A DNA stretch of 64,000 nucleotides from positions 1-64,000 of the forward strand of contig NZ_JAUOFB010000006.1 of the NCBI RefSeq assembly GCF_030542105.1, given 5' to 3'. The notes below the pieces were generated by a model. It saw nothing but the letters and a program-made list of their open reading frames with translations. It had not been told where the DNA came from and did not search any database. This stretch comes from Hymenobacter sp. BT730. GTDB taxonomy: Bacteria > Bacteroidota > Bacteroidia > Cytophagales > Hymenobacteraceae. A program made the translations under genes and the position numbers. Position 1 is the stretch's first letter; every line of letters starts with the position of its first letter. This document shows, piece by piece, positions 8,224 to 17,318 of this stretch.

Positions 8224-8293
8224 GGCCGCAGGCCGGGATAGTAAATGACGTTGTTTCGTTTCACGAAGCCCTACCGTTATAAATCAAAAGGTG

Positions 8294-8379
8294 GTCATGC
8301 AGAGCGCAGCCGAAGCATCTCGCTGGTGTGGTAAACTCCAATGAAGCGGGCGAGATGCTTCGGCTGCGCTCTGCATGAC
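8294..8379. repeat. Long palindromic REP-like element
   Basis: Two perfect 30-base inverted arms (8294-8323 and 8350-8379) are separated by 26 bases. Each outer end is GTCATGCAGAGCGC or its complement. It lies in the 420-base gap between dnaX and the M16 peptidase gene and encodes nothing. Related GTCATGC/GTCATCC-ended elements appear near 31220-31358. Confidence 0.8.
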
Positions 8380-8405
8380 GTTTCAGTAAACAACGCCACC
8401 CCTAA

Positions 8406-8427
8406 CCCCTCCTCATCTGAGGAGGGG
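8406..8427. repeat. Short palindrome, CCCCTCCTCA type
   Basis: Perfect 10-bp arms (CCCCTCCTCA and its complement) around a 2-base loop. It resembles the hairpin at 8200-8223, and the two bracket the long palindrome between them. Confidence 0.6.
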
Positions 8428-8548
8428 AACTAGCTTTTAGCCGAAGCATAACATAACGAGGTTTTAGGCACGCCATCAGCTATTCTGGCTTTGTTCTTTT
8501 CTATCAAGCTAGAATCCAAATTGGCTTTTAATTACAAGGCGGGCGGCC

Positions 8549-8556
8549 TATCTTTG
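8549..8556 (+). promoter_or_regulatory. -7 promoter box of the M16 peptidase gene
   Basis: TATCTTTG, a perfect TAnnTTTG match, lies 38 bases before the GTG start at 8595. The same 8-mer precedes dnaX. Confidence 0.55.
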
Positions 8557-8594
8557 ATTTCTTGTTTCCTGCCTGAAATTCCGCTTCTGCTCTC

Positions 8595-11500
8595 GTGAAA
8601 AAACCCTTTCTGCTTTTGTTCCCGGCGGTAGTTGCGCTGGGCCTGACAACTCAGTGCCAGTCCAGTAAGCCTGCTGCTTCGGTCACCGAAACGGCTACCG
8701 CCCCGGCTTCCCAAACCAAGGAATATAAGTATACCACTGTAGAAGGCGACCCGCTGAAGGCCCGCATCTATACCTTGGATAACGGCCTGACGGTGTACCT
8801 CTCCGACTACGAGGACGCCCCACGCATTCAGACTTACGTGGCGGTGCGTGCCGGCTCTAAAAACGACCCCAGCACGGCTACCGGCCTGGCGCACTACCTG
8901 GAGCATATGGTGTTCAAGGGCACTTCCCGCCTGGGCACGCAAAACTGGGCCGCCGAGAAAACCGAGCTGGACAAGATTGAGGCGCTCTACGAAGTCTACC
9001 GCTCCAAAACCGACCAGACCGAACGTAAGCGCCTCTACCATCAGATTGACTCCATCTCCAGCGTGGCGGCCAAATACGCCGTGGCCAATGAGTACGATAA
9101 GGTGATGGGCGCCATTGGCGCGAAAGGCTCCAATGCCTACACCGCCAACGAGCAGACCGTGTACCAGGAGGATATTCCCTCCAACCAGATCGAGAAGTGG
9201 GCCGCCATTCAGGCCGAGCGTTTTGGTGAGCTGGTGCCGCGCCTGTTCCACACGGAGCTGGAGGCGGTATACGAGGAGAAAAACCGCGGCCTCGACAACG
9301 ACTTCAACAAGGAGTTTGAGGCCCTGAATGCCAGCTTGTACCGCAAGCACCAATACGGCACCCAAACCACCATTGGTACCATTCAGCACCTGCAAAACCC
9401 GTCCATCACGGAAATCAAGAAGTATTTCGACCAGTATTATGTACCGAACAACATCGCGGTAGCCCTGAGCGGCGACCTGGACTACGACCAGGCCATCCGG
9501 GTAATTGACAAGTACTTTGGGCAGCTGAAGAGCAAGCCGGTACCTACGTTTACTGTGGCCCAGGAAGACCCCATTACGGCGCCCATTGTTAAGGAAGTGA
9601 AAGGCCCCGACGCGGAAAACGTCATGCTTGGTTTCCGCTTCCCCGGCACTACTACGCCCGATGCGCTGGTGCTGCGCATGATTGACAAGATTCTGAGCAA
9701 CGGCCAGGCTGGCTTGATTGACCTAGACCTGAACCAGCAGCAGAAAGTGCTGCAGGCTGCCTCATTCACGGACATTAACTCCGACTACGCCTCACACATT
9801 CTCTACGCCACCCCGCGCCAGGGCCAGAGCCTGACGCAAGTGCGCGACCTGCTGCTGGGCGAGCTGACGAAGGTGAAAAAGGGCGACTTCCCGGATTGGC
9901 TGATTCCGGCCATCATCAACAACGAGAAATTGCAGCGCACCAAAAGCTACGAGAGCAATGAGGCCCGCGCCGGTGCTTTTGTATCGGCCTTTATTGCCCG
10001 TCAGGACTGGAAAGACTACCTCAAGCAGATTGACGACTTCGGTAAAATTACCAAGGCCGATGTGATGCGCGTGGCCAACCAGTACTACCAGAACAACTAT
10101 GTGGCCGTGTACAAGCGCACGGGCAAAGACCCCAATACCGTAAAGGTGGTGAAGCCGGCCATTACGCCGGTGCCCGTAAACCGTGAGGTGGCTTCCGGCT
10201 TCTACAAACAGGTAACCGAAATGCCTTCGCCGGAGCTAAAGCCGGTGTTTGTGGACTACAAAAAGGATATTCAGGAGCTGAAGCTGGCTTCGGGTGTGCC
10301 GGTGTTCTACACCCATAACACCGAGAATAACCTCTTCGATTTGTATTACGTGCTCGATATGGGCACCAACAACGACCCGCGCCTGGGTTTGGCGGCCGAC
10401 TATTTACAGTACCTGGGAGCCGGAAAATACTCGGCGGCACAGCTTCAGCAGGAGTTCTACAAGCTGGGCTGTTCCTTTGGCGTGCAGAGCGGGCAGGACC
10501 GCATCTACGTGAGCCTCTCTGGCCTCGACGACAACTTTGAGCCGGCTTTAGAGCTGTTTGAAAGTCTATTGGCCAACCCCAGGCCCGATGCCGCGGCCCT
10601 GAAAAACATGGTGGATGGCGTGCTGAAAGCCCGCCAGGACGCCAAGCTGAACAAGCAGGTGATTCTGAGCCAGGCCATGGTGAACTTCGCCAAGTATGGC
10701 CCCAAGAACCCCTTCACCTCGCAGTTGAGTGAGAAACAGCTGAAGGCCCTGAAACCCCAGCAGCTTACGTCGCTCATTCAGAAGCTGCCCACATATGAGC
10801 ACCGGGTACTGTATTACGGGCCACGTTCGTTGGAAACGTGGCATAAAGAAGTCACACCCACTCAAGATTCCAAAACGCCTCAGACCCGCGTGCTGGTGCC
10901 TGGAATACTAGACATTCTTGAAAATAAGCACCGCACACCCGCCACGCTCACCCCTGTTCCAGCTAACAATGACTTCGTGGAGCAACCTATGAAGGACCGC
11001 AAAGTCTATTGGGTCGATTATAACATGGTGCAGGCCGAAATTCTGTTTTTGACGAAGGGTGATGCGTACGACAAGAATCTGGTGCCTACGGTGAGCCTGT
11101 ACAATGAATACTTTGGCGGCTCCATGGGCAGCATCGTGTTTCAGGAGCTGCGCGAGAGCAAGGCCCTGGCGTACTCGGCTTCGTCGCGGTATGCCAATGC
11201 CGATAAGCTGGGCCGCTCAAACTATATCCTCTCCTACATCGGCACGCAGAGCGACAAGCTGCCCGAGGCCATGGCCGGCATGCAGACGCTGCTGAATGAT
11301 ATGCCCGTGGCCGAAGCCAACCTGCAGATTGCCAAAAACGCCATCCGCAACAGCATTGCCACGGAGCGCATCACCAAGTCCGATATCCTGTTCAGCTACG
11401 AGCGCGCCAAGCGCCTGGGCCTGGACTACGACCTGCGCCGCGACGTGTATGAGAAAACGTACAACATGAGCTTTGATGACCTGAAGAAGTTTCAGGAAGC

Positions 11501-11624
11501 CAAAGTGAAAGGCCAGAACCAGAGCATCCTGGTTATTGGCTCGAAAGAGCGCCTCAACTTCTCGGAATTAGCCAAATACGGGAAGGTGCAGCAGCTCACC
11601 TTAAAAGAAATTTTCGGGTATTAA
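8595..11624 (+). CDS. M16 family zinc metallopeptidase, lipoprotein
   Basis: A 1009-residue two-unit M16 peptidase (insulinase/pitrilysin family) that cleaves unfolded peptides in a closed chamber. The start is a GTG giving MKKPFLLLFPAVVALGLTTQ, followed by lipobox Cys21, so it should be lipid-anchored in the periplasm or outer membrane. The inverted zinc motif is H100-Y-L-E103-H104 in GLAHYLEHMVFKGT; the third ligand is probably in ELEAVYEEKN, after a long insertion typical of this subgroup. Residues 560-1000 form the second, inactive M16 unit, with YFGGSMGSIVFQELRESKAL recalling the R/Y substrate-binding region. It stands alone between dnaX and icd with its own promoter box. Confidence 0.9.
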   Translation: MKKPFLLLFPAVVALGLTTQCQSSKPAASVTETATAPASQTKEYKYTTVEGDPLKARIYTLDNGLTVYLSDYEDAPRIQTYVAVRAGSKNDPSTATGLAHYLEHMVFKGTSRLGTQNWAAEKTELDKIEALYEVYRSKTDQTERKRLYHQIDSISSVAAKYAVANEYDKVMGAIGAKGSNAYTANEQTVYQEDIPSNQIEKWAAIQAERFGELVPRLFHTELEAVYEEKNRGLDNDFNKEFEALNASLYRKHQYGTQTTIGTIQHLQNPSITEIKKYFDQYYVPNNIAVALSGDLDYDQAIRVIDKYFGQLKSKPVPTFTVAQEDPITAPIVKEVKGPDAENVMLGFRFPGTTTPDALVLRMIDKILSNGQAGLIDLDLNQQQKVLQAASFTDINSDYASHILYATPRQGQSLTQVRDLLLGELTKVKKGDFPDWLIPAIINNEKLQRTKSYESNEARAGAFVSAFIARQDWKDYLKQIDDFGKITKADVMRVANQYYQNNYVAVYKRTGKDPNTVKVVKPAITPVPVNREVASGFYKQVTEMPSPELKPVFVDYKKDIQELKLASGVPVFYTHNTENNLFDLYYVLDMGTNNDPRLGLAADYLQYLGAGKYSAAQLQQEFYKLGCSFGVQSGQDRIYVSLSGLDDNFEPALELFESLLANPRPDAAALKNMVDGVLKARQDAKLNKQVILSQAMVNFAKYGPKNPFTSQLSEKQLKALKPQQLTSLIQKLPTYEHRVLYYGPRSLETWHKEVTPTQDSKTPQTRVLVPGILDILENKHRTPATLTPVPANNDFVEQPMKDRKVYWVDYNMVQAEILFLTKGDAYDKNLVPTVSLYNEYFGGSMGSIVFQELRESKALAYSASSRYANADKLGRSNYILSYIGTQSDKLPEAMAGMQTLLNDMPVAEANLQIAKNAIRNSIATERITKSDILFSYERAKRLGLDYDLRRDVYEKTYNMSFDDLKKFQEAKVKGQNQSILVIGSKERLNFSELAKYGKVQQLTLKEIFGY

Positions 11625-11803
11625 GGCAGAGCTTAGGAATTAGGGCCTTGCTCTTAGTTTCTTTGCACCGCCTTATAGGCACCCACCTTGTTTTTGTAGT
11701 ACCCGCGGCCAGAACTCTCCGTCACTCCGGCCCGGTCCGGCATCTATCCTTTCACATTAAACTTAAGACCTAAGACCCTAAGTCCCCAAGTCCTTACATA
11801 CCA

Positions 11804-13069
11804 ATGGCAGAGCAAAAAATCACCATCAAAAACGGCAAGCTGAACGTACCAGACCAACCCATTATTCCCTTCATTGAGGGCGACGGTACGGGTCCGGACA
11901 TTTGGGCAGCTTCCGTAAAAGTGTTTGACGCGGCAGTAGAAAAAGCCTACGGCGGCAAGCGCCAGCTGATGTGGAGAGAAGTGCTGGCCGGGGAAAAATC
12001 ATTCAAGCAGACCGGTAACTGGCTGCCCAACGAAACGCTGGATGCCTTCCGCGAATTCCTGGTGGGCATTAAAGGTCCGCTCACTACGCCCGTAGGCGGC
12101 GGCATTCGTTCCCTGAACGTGGCCCTGCGCCAGGAGCTGGACCTGTACGCCTGCGTACGTCCCGTGCGTTGGTTCCAGGGTGTGCCTTCACCCGTGAAGC
12201 ACCCCGAGCTGACGGACATGGTTATCTTCCGCGAAAACACCGAGGATATCTACGCCGGCATTGAGTACATGAACGGCACGCCCCAGGCTCAGAAAATGCT
12301 GGAATTCCTGCAGGACGAGATGGGTGTGAAGAAAATCCGCTTCCCTGAGTCGTCATCGTTCGGCATTAAGCCCGTTTCGAAGGAAGGCACCGAGCGCCTG
12401 GTGCGCGCCGCCATCCAGTACGCCATTGAGCAGAAGAAGCCTTCCGTGACCATCGTGCACAAAGGCAACATCATGAAGTTCACCGAGGGTGCCTTCAAAA
12501 CCTGGGGTTATGAGTTGGCCGAGCGTGAGTTCAGCGACAAAGTATACACCTGGAGCCAGTACGACAAAACCGCCGCCAAGCAAGGCCAGGAAGTAGCCGA
12601 TGCCCAGCAGAAAGCGGCCCTGGAAAGCGGTAAAATCCTCATTAAGGACAGCATTGCCGATGCTTTCCTGCAGCAGATTCTGCTCCGCCCCGCCGAGTAC
12701 TCGGTAGTGGCTACCCTGAACCTGAACGGCGACTATATCTCTGATGCGCTGGCAGCCATCGTAGGTGGTATCGGTATTGCGCCCGGTGCCAACATCAACT
12801 ACATGACCGGCCACGCCATTTTTGAAGCTACCCACGGCACGGCGCCCAAGTACGCCAACCTGGACAAAGTGAACCCCGGCTCGGTTATCCTCTCGGGTGC
12901 CCTGATGCTGGAGTACATGGGCTGGCAGGAAGCCGCCGACCTCATCTATAAAGGCATCGAAGCCGCCATTGCCTCCAAGCGCGTGACCTATGACTTCGAG
13001 CGTTTGATGGAAGGCGCTACCCTGCTGAAGTGCAGCGAGTTCGGCGACGAGATTATCAATCGGATGTAG
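11804..13069 (+). CDS. icd: Isocitrate dehydrogenase, NADP-dependent
   Basis: Oxidatively decarboxylates isocitrate to 2-oxoglutarate in the TCA cycle, producing NADPH in the cytoplasm. The 421 residues match the E. coli-type homodimeric enzyme (416 residues). [13 protein letters not shown] is at 22-34, and the substrate loop [20 protein letters not shown] at 91-110 gives S103, N105, R109 and then R119, equal to E. coli S113, N115, R119 and R129. The region [16 protein letters not shown] binds the coenzyme. S103 is the residue that AceK phosphorylates in enterics; no aceK is seen here. ATG 11804 is the only sensible start. A strong terminator follows 26 bases after the stop. Confidence 0.95.
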   Translation: MAEQKITIKNGKLNVPDQPIIPFIEGDGTGPDIWAASVKVFDAAVEKAYGGKRQLMWREVLAGEKSFKQTGNWLPNETLDAFREFLVGIKGPLTTPVGGGIRSLNVALRQELDLYACVRPVRWFQGVPSPVKHPELTDMVIFRENTEDIYAGIEYMNGTPQAQKMLEFLQDEMGVKKIRFPESSSFGIKPVSKEGTERLVRAAIQYAIEQKKPSVTIVHKGNIMKFTEGAFKTWGYELAEREFSDKVYTWSQYDKTAAKQGQEVADAQQKAALESGKILIKDSIADAFLQQILLRPAEYSVVATLNLNGDYISDALAAIVGGIGIAPGANINYMTGHAIFEATHGTAPKYANLDKVNPGSVILSGALMLEYMGWQEAADLIYKGIEAAIASKRVTYDFERLMEGATLLKCSEFGDEIINRM

Positions 13070-13095
13070 TAGTTTGGCTCTTGCCAATTCATAAG

Positions 13096-13131
13096 AAACC
13101 CCGCGTTGGCTTTAGCTGGCGCGGGGTTTTT
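13096..13131 (+). terminator. Rho-independent terminator of icd
   Basis: AAACCCCGCG and its complement form a GC-rich stem with a 14-base loop, followed by a T run. It lies just past the icd stop and before ATG 13148, which excludes the longer upstream reading of the next gene. Confidence 0.85.
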
Positions 13132-13147
13132 GTTTACGTTTAATCAA

Positions 13148-13630
13148 ATGGATTTTTTTAAAATTTTCCTTACAATAGCTCCCTTTATTTCTGCTGGTTT
13201 AGCTAGCTTCCTTACTTATTCCTTCGGCACGAAAGCCAAAAGAAAAGAATACCTATATCAAAACCGTGTCGAAAGCTTCAGACAAATAGCAATTAAGGTT
13301 TCAGAACTGAAAAAGTATTGTTTTGGAAAAATAGCTCTCATTCAGGGCAATGAATTCTCTCCCTTTTTCGACTTAGAAGGCAGCGGATTAATGCATAGAA
13401 GTGCTATTGCTGACACTGTTGACTTCAATCAAATATTCCTAACCAAGAAGAGCAGGCAGTATTTGGATGAACTTATTGCTCACATGTCTTTTATCTGCAA
13501 TAAAGAGCTTGCTATATCAGGAAGGGGAATGCATGAAGAGCCTTCGAATGACAGTTCTGTATATGAGTCAACAGTTAAAAAAGCTGATGAATGCCTAGCA
13601 GTGTTGTACCGAGAGCTTGACTTAGATTAA
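13148..13630 (+). CDS. Hypothetical membrane-anchored protein, AT-rich gene
   Basis: A 160-residue protein of unknown function. An N-terminal membrane helix (MDFFKIFLTIAPFISAGLAS) leads into a basic, helical soluble part (TKAKRKEYLYQNRVESFRQI) with an acidic end (ECLAVLYRELDLD). The frame is open from 13106, but that would begin inside the icd terminator, so I take ATG 13148. The gene is visibly more AT-rich than both neighbours and uses AAA, ATA and TTA freely, a sign of recent acquisition. N-anchored helical proteins like this occur in many unrelated contexts, and no partner gene is next to it. Confidence 0.6.
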   Translation: MDFFKIFLTIAPFISAGLASFLTYSFGTKAKRKEYLYQNRVESFRQIAIKVSELKKYCFGKIALIQGNEFSPFFDLEGSGLMHRSAIADTVDFNQIFLTKKSRQYLDELIAHMSFICNKELAISGRGMHEEPSNDSSVYESTVKKADECLAVLYRELDLD

Positions 13631-13706
13631 AGCTCCTCACTGATACGAGCTTAAATCTTGTGACTAGCCTTTAGGTGAACTTCCTGTTACTCCTGCTATC
13701 CAATCT

Positions 13707-14438
13707 ATGCCTTTGTTCCCACCTCTATCCATTCCGCTCGCAGCCGTATCCGTAGGCAAGCCCCAGCAATTAGGCTCGCCTGATGCCCCAAACCCACTGG
13801 CACGAAAATGGGTAACGGGCATTCGTAAAACCGCCGTTACGGAACCGCTGTGGCTGGATGCGCTCAACCTAGCCGGCGACGGGCAAGCCAACCTAAAAGC
13901 CCACGGTGGCCCCGATCAGGCATTGTGCGTGTATCCCGGCACCCATTATAGGTATTGGTCGGAGCGGCTGGGCCAGTCCCTGCTGCCCGGGAGCTTCGGC
14001 GAGAACCTCACGCTGGCCGGCCCCTGCACGGAGCAGGATGTCTGCCTCGGCGACGTATTTCAGTGGGGAGAGGCGCAGATTCAGATTTCACAGCCCCGCT
14101 CGCCCTGCTTTCAGCTGGGTTTGCGCTGGCAGCTGCCTTTACTACCCAAATGGCTGCAGGATTCAGGCTTCACGGGCTGGTACATGCGCGTGCTGCAGCC
14201 CGGCCGGGTGTCGGCGCAGGATACGCTGGAGCTAATAGAGCGGCCCTACCCTGAGTGGACGGTGGCCCGCGCCAACAGCGTGAAATATGAGCTGCGCGAA
14301 GACCTGGCGCTGTCGGCCGCGCTGGCCGCCTGCCCGGCATTGGGCCATTTGTGGCGGCAGAAAATGCTGGGCCGCACCTCCGGCGCCCTCCCGCTTTATG
14401 ACGACGCCAACCGGCTGGAAGGACTTACCGCTGGGTAG
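13707..14438 (+). CDS. MOSC domain protein (YiiM-like)
   Basis: A 243-residue molybdenum cofactor sulfurase C-terminal (MOSC) protein with the 3-alpha extension, like E. coli YiiM, which protects against N-hydroxylated base analogues using molybdenum cofactor. Visible: KTAVTEPLWLDALNLAGDGQ, then AHGGPDQALCVYP, then GSFGENLTLAG, and the conserved cysteine C134 in SQPRSPCFQL that coordinates the cofactor in the family. The C-terminal 60 residues (ARANSVKYELREDLALSAAL) are the helical extension. ATG 13707 gives the expected N-terminal strand. It is a lone gene converging on the hydrolase gene at 14464. Confidence 0.85.
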   Translation: MPLFPPLSIPLAAVSVGKPQQLGSPDAPNPLARKWVTGIRKTAVTEPLWLDALNLAGDGQANLKAHGGPDQALCVYPGTHYRYWSERLGQSLLPGSFGENLTLAGPCTEQDVCLGDVFQWGEAQIQISQPRSPCFQLGLRWQLPLLPKWLQDSGFTGWYMRVLQPGRVSAQDTLELIERPYPEWTVARANSVKYELREDLALSAALAACPALGHLWRQKMLGRTSGALPLYDDANRLEGLTAG

Positions 14439-14463
14439 CCCCACCAGCCGGTTGCCGGACGAC

Positions 14464-15957
14464 TTAGTTTACCTGCTTTAGATACTCCGCCGCCGCGGTG
14501 TTCTTGGGATTGAGCGCGAGGGAGCGTTGATAGTTCTTTTTGGCCTGCGCCTTGTTATCCAAAGCCGCGTAGATTTCGGCCAGACTATCGTAGGCATTGG
14601 CGCTCTGCGGATACAGGCTCACGTTCAGCCGGAAGATTTCCAGCGCATCCTGCGGCTTGTTCTGTTTCAGCAGCGAATACCCCCAGGCATTCACCTCGTT
14701 TTCAGGCAACTGTAGCTTGGCATCTTTCTTTTTGGCCTGCTTCACGGCTTCCTGGGCGTGCGTAAACCCGCGCTGGCGCAGCTGCTGGTGCAGCGCCCGA
14801 ATGGTGGGTGGCAGCCCAAAGCCCGTGGCCAACTGCATATCAGGAATATAAAAGCCCGCCAGCTCGTCGATGAAGGTATCGGGGTTGGCACCCGTCAGGT
14901 TGGTGAGCACCACAATGGCCAGGTCGTCGGCGGGGTAGAAGAATACAGCCGAGCGGCCACCACCCACTGGCGCCACTGCCCGATGCTCGGGGCGCGAAAT
15001 GGTGGGCCAGCCCAGGGCATAGCCGTTCAGCAACCGGCTGAAGCCATCCTGCCCGCCGTTGTTGAGCTGGCCGGGCGTCCAGAGGGTAGTTATGCTGGCA
15101 GGTTTCAGCAGCTGGCCCTGTTGCAGGGCCAGCATCCAGAGGGCCATTTCCTCGGCCGTAGAGCTCATGCCCGCGGCAGTACGCAGCATCGGCGAAAACA
15201 CCTCAAACATGTTGCGGAGCTGACGGCCCCGGCGCATTTGCCCATCAATGTTCTGATAATATGTGTAGCCCCGGGCGCTGTGCAGCAGTACGTCGTGCGC
15301 ATCGCCGGAAGAAGTCAGCGGCATGCCCACCACGTTGAGCTGCCGCTCCTGAATAAACTGCGTGAAAGGCTGCCCGCTGAGCTGGTTGATAATTTTGCCC
15401 AGCAGCAGGTAGTTGGTTTGATTATAGGCGAACTTCTCACCGGTCTTAAACTCCATGGGCAGGGTTTGCACCTTGGCCCAGGCAGCAGTTTCGTTTTCTT
15501 CCGTCACCTGCACGCCTTCGGGCAGGATGTCGGGCAGGCCGGAGGTGTGCGTGAACAGCTGCCGCACCGTTACGGTCTGCCAGGCCGCGGGCAGGCCCGT
15601 CAGGTACCGCGACACGGGAGCGACCAGATCCAGCTTGCCGGCTTCCACCAGCTGCATGGCCGCTACGCCCACAAAGGCTTTGGTAATGGAGTTGAGCATG
15701 AAGCGCGTTTGCCGGGTTACCGGCACCGAGTCCTGCACATTGGCCAGCCCGTACTGCCCCAGCTTCACAATTTTGCCATGCCGCATAACGGCCAGCTGCA
15801 GGCCCGGAATGCGCTTTTGCTGCATGATGGTAGTCAGGAACGTGTCCACGCTGTCGGGGGCGACAGAGCTAGCTTGCACCCGAAAAAAACTGCTCATCAG
15901 GAGCAAAAGCAGGAGTCCTGGCAGGAAGCCTCGGGGGTGGATAAGGGTTGTTTTCAT
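14464..15957 (-). CDS. Serine hydrolase, class C beta-lactamase fold with C-terminal TPRs
   Basis: A 497-residue exported protein: a signal peptide in the first 30 residues (LLLLLLMSSFFRVQAS), a class C beta-lactamase/esterase domain (35-390), and tetratricopeptide repeats from about 400 (QAKKKDAKLQLPENEVNAWG, AYDSLAEIYAALDNKAQAKK). The nucleophile motif S90-I-T-K93 is present. The second motif reads Y178-N-Q180 where Y-x-N is usual, a common variant in Bacteroidota members. Such proteins are esterases, D-aminopeptidases or peptidoglycan enzymes and rarely true beta-lactamases. The gene is separate and converges on the MOSC gene, 25 bases apart. Confidence 0.85.
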   Translation of the reverse strand: MKTTLIHPRGFLPGLLLLLLMSSFFRVQASSVAPDSVDTFLTTIMQQKRIPGLQLAVMRHGKIVKLGQYGLANVQDSVPVTRQTRFMLNSITKAFVGVAAMQLVEAGKLDLVAPVSRYLTGLPAAWQTVTVRQLFTHTSGLPDILPEGVQVTEENETAAWAKVQTLPMEFKTGEKFAYNQTNYLLLGKIINQLSGQPFTQFIQERQLNVVGMPLTSSGDAHDVLLHSARGYTYYQNIDGQMRRGRQLRNMFEVFSPMLRTAAGMSSTAEEMALWMLALQQGQLLKPASITTLWTPGQLNNGGQDGFSRLLNGYALGWPTISRPEHRAVAPVGGGRSAVFFYPADDLAIVVLTNLTGANPDTFIDELAGFYIPDMQLATGFGLPPTIRALHQQLRQRGFTHAQEAVKQAKKKDAKLQLPENEVNAWGYSLLKQNKPQDALEIFRLNVSLYPQSANAYDSLAEIYAALDNKAQAKKNYQRSLALNPKNTAAAEYLKQVN

Positions 15958-16124
15958 GTAGCGTAGGGGACAGGAATAGGAGATTTAAAAGGCAGATGCG
16001 CTAACCAGGGTAAACGTTGCCCGGTTTTATTAAAAATTCAATATATACTATAAAATACATGTACCTCGCGGCTGGTGCGGGTTTAGCCGTCGGGGCGTAA
16101 CTTGCGGCTTCATTCAGTTCAGGT

Positions 16125-16427
16125 ATGATGCTGGTTTCTTTATTGCGGACTTCTTTGGGGCGCCTGCGGGCGGTTGGGTTGCTGGAAGGCGTTTCCTTTC
16201 TGGTTTTATTGGGCATTGCTATGCCGCTGAAGTACCTGGCCGGGCAGCCGGAAGCCGTGCGCCTGGTGGGTATGGCCCACGGAGTACTGTTTGTGCTGTA
16301 TGTGCTGCTGGTTATTCAGGCCGCTCTGGAGCATAGCTGGAGGTGGCAGAAAAGCCTGCTGGCACTGGTGGTATCAGTGCTTCCCTTCGGCACCTTCTGG
16401 GCCGATAAAAAGCTTTTCCGGGGGTAG
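16125..16427 (+). CDS. DUF3817 small membrane protein
   Basis: A 100-residue protein with three hydrophobic helices matching the DUF3817 family. It begins with a short amphipathic stretch LRTSLGRLRAVGLLEGVSF, followed by LLGIAMPLKYLAG, the phrase VGMAHGVLFVLYVLLV and the end FGTFWADKKLF. Family members are integral membrane proteins of unknown role. The second Met of MMLVSLL could also be the start. It converges with the PA2169-like gene and shares a terminator with it. Confidence 0.8.
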   Translation: MMLVSLLRTSLGRLRAVGLLEGVSFLVLLGIAMPLKYLAGQPEAVRLVGMAHGVLFVLYVLLVIQAALEHSWRWQKSLLALVVSVLPFGTFWADKKLFRG

Positions 16428-16468
16428 TACCTTATTTCCAGGTGCGGCCTGGCAGGACTAATAAAATA

Positions 16469-16498
16469 AAAAGGGCACCCCAACCGGAGTGCCCTTTT
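16469..16498. terminator. Bidirectional terminator
   Basis: AAAAGGGCAC and GTGCCCTTTT form a 10-bp stem with a 10-base loop, with an A run on one side and a T run on the other, between two convergent genes. Confidence 0.85.
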
Positions 16499-16522
16499 GC
16501 CTTATTACGGCGGAGTAACTGG

Positions 16523-17233
16523 TTATAAATTACCAGCCGAATGCGGCAGGTACTCCATGCTTTTCAGGCGCTGGTAAGTGTCCTGCGACTGGCTGTACTG
16601 GCGCTCAATTTCCTGCCGGATTTCACCCGACAATCCCGGAGCCTGCAGGGCTTCCCGGTAGGCTTTCAGGGCCCATTCCTCGCCGTAGATGTTGGAGCCG
16701 AGGATGGCGTTTTCATCGAAACCCGTAACGGCAGCTTTGGCGTCCATCCAGCCCCGGTAGAGTTTGCCTTTCATCGTGGTGCTGGTTTCTGGCCTGATGC
16801 CTTGCTGCCGCAGGTAGCTGTTGAGCTTGTTGGCAAACTGCTGGCTTTGGTTGACCAATTGGCTATAATAGCTGGTAAGCTCGGGGTCCTTGCTTTCTTT
16901 TACGGCGCGCTGGTAGCCTTCTATCCGGTCGTTTACAAACAGGAGCAGCTCCTGCAGCGCGTCCGTCTGGCTTCTGACCAATGAGCCACCCGAGCTGCCG
17001 CTCTTCAGCAAGGAGCTTACCCCCAGCAGCAGCAATGCGCCGCCCAGAATTTTTTGCGTGGTGCTCATACTCCCAATCATGCCGCCTACCGTGCCTTTGC
17101 CAAACAGCGCAGAGCCTTTGCGGGAGGAGTATATATCGTGCTCGTCATACTCCGGGCTATAGGAGGCATAGCGGGACGAGCTGGTGCGGCCGGCTTTGCG
17201 GCTTTCCCAATTGGATTGATTTGCATAGTCCAT
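16523..17233 (-). CDS. PA2169-type four-helix-bundle protein (DUF2383-like), copy 1
   Basis: A 236-residue protein. Residues 115-225 match the PA2169/ferritin-like four-helix family (DALQELLLFVNDRIEGYQRA, TSTTMKGKLYRGWMDAKAAV, GSNIYGEEWALKAY). Residues 65-90 hold a Gly-rich hydrophobic stretch (QKILGGALLLLGVSSLLKS), probably a membrane anchor. The N-terminal 60 residues are Ser/Tyr-rich and look disordered. I start at ATG 17233 (MDYANQSNWES); the frame runs upstream, but the codons there are T-rich and not protein-like. A second copy at 36803-37591 shares most of the helical domain. The neighbouring SDR (17319) is of the stress-protein type and is on the same strand. Confidence 0.8.
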   Translation of the reverse strand: MDYANQSNWESRKAGRTSSSRYASYSPEYDEHDIYSSRKGSALFGKGTVGGMIGSMSTTQKILGGALLLLGVSSLLKSGSSGGSLVRSQTDALQELLLFVNDRIEGYQRAVKESKDPELTSYYSQLVNQSQQFANKLNSYLRQQGIRPETSTTMKGKLYRGWMDAKAAVTGFDENAILGSNIYGEEWALKAYREALQAPGLSGEIRQEIERQYSQSQDTYQRLKSMEYLPHSAGNL

Positions 17234-17318
17234 AATTGACAGAAAAAAAGGGTTAAAAATCCAAAAATCTGTTCTAGCAATTACGGTGGTACCGGGGAGC
17301 AAGCAAGTAATACAAGAG

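Noticed and set aside
8200..8428. CRISPR-like repeat array
   Set aside because: The elements are inverted pairs, not evenly spaced direct repeats, and no cas gene is present.
14758..15966. 402-codon frame antisense to the TPR serine hydrolase
   Set aside because: The hydrolase has a signal peptide and catalytic motifs; the antisense product is His/Gln-rich shadow sequence.
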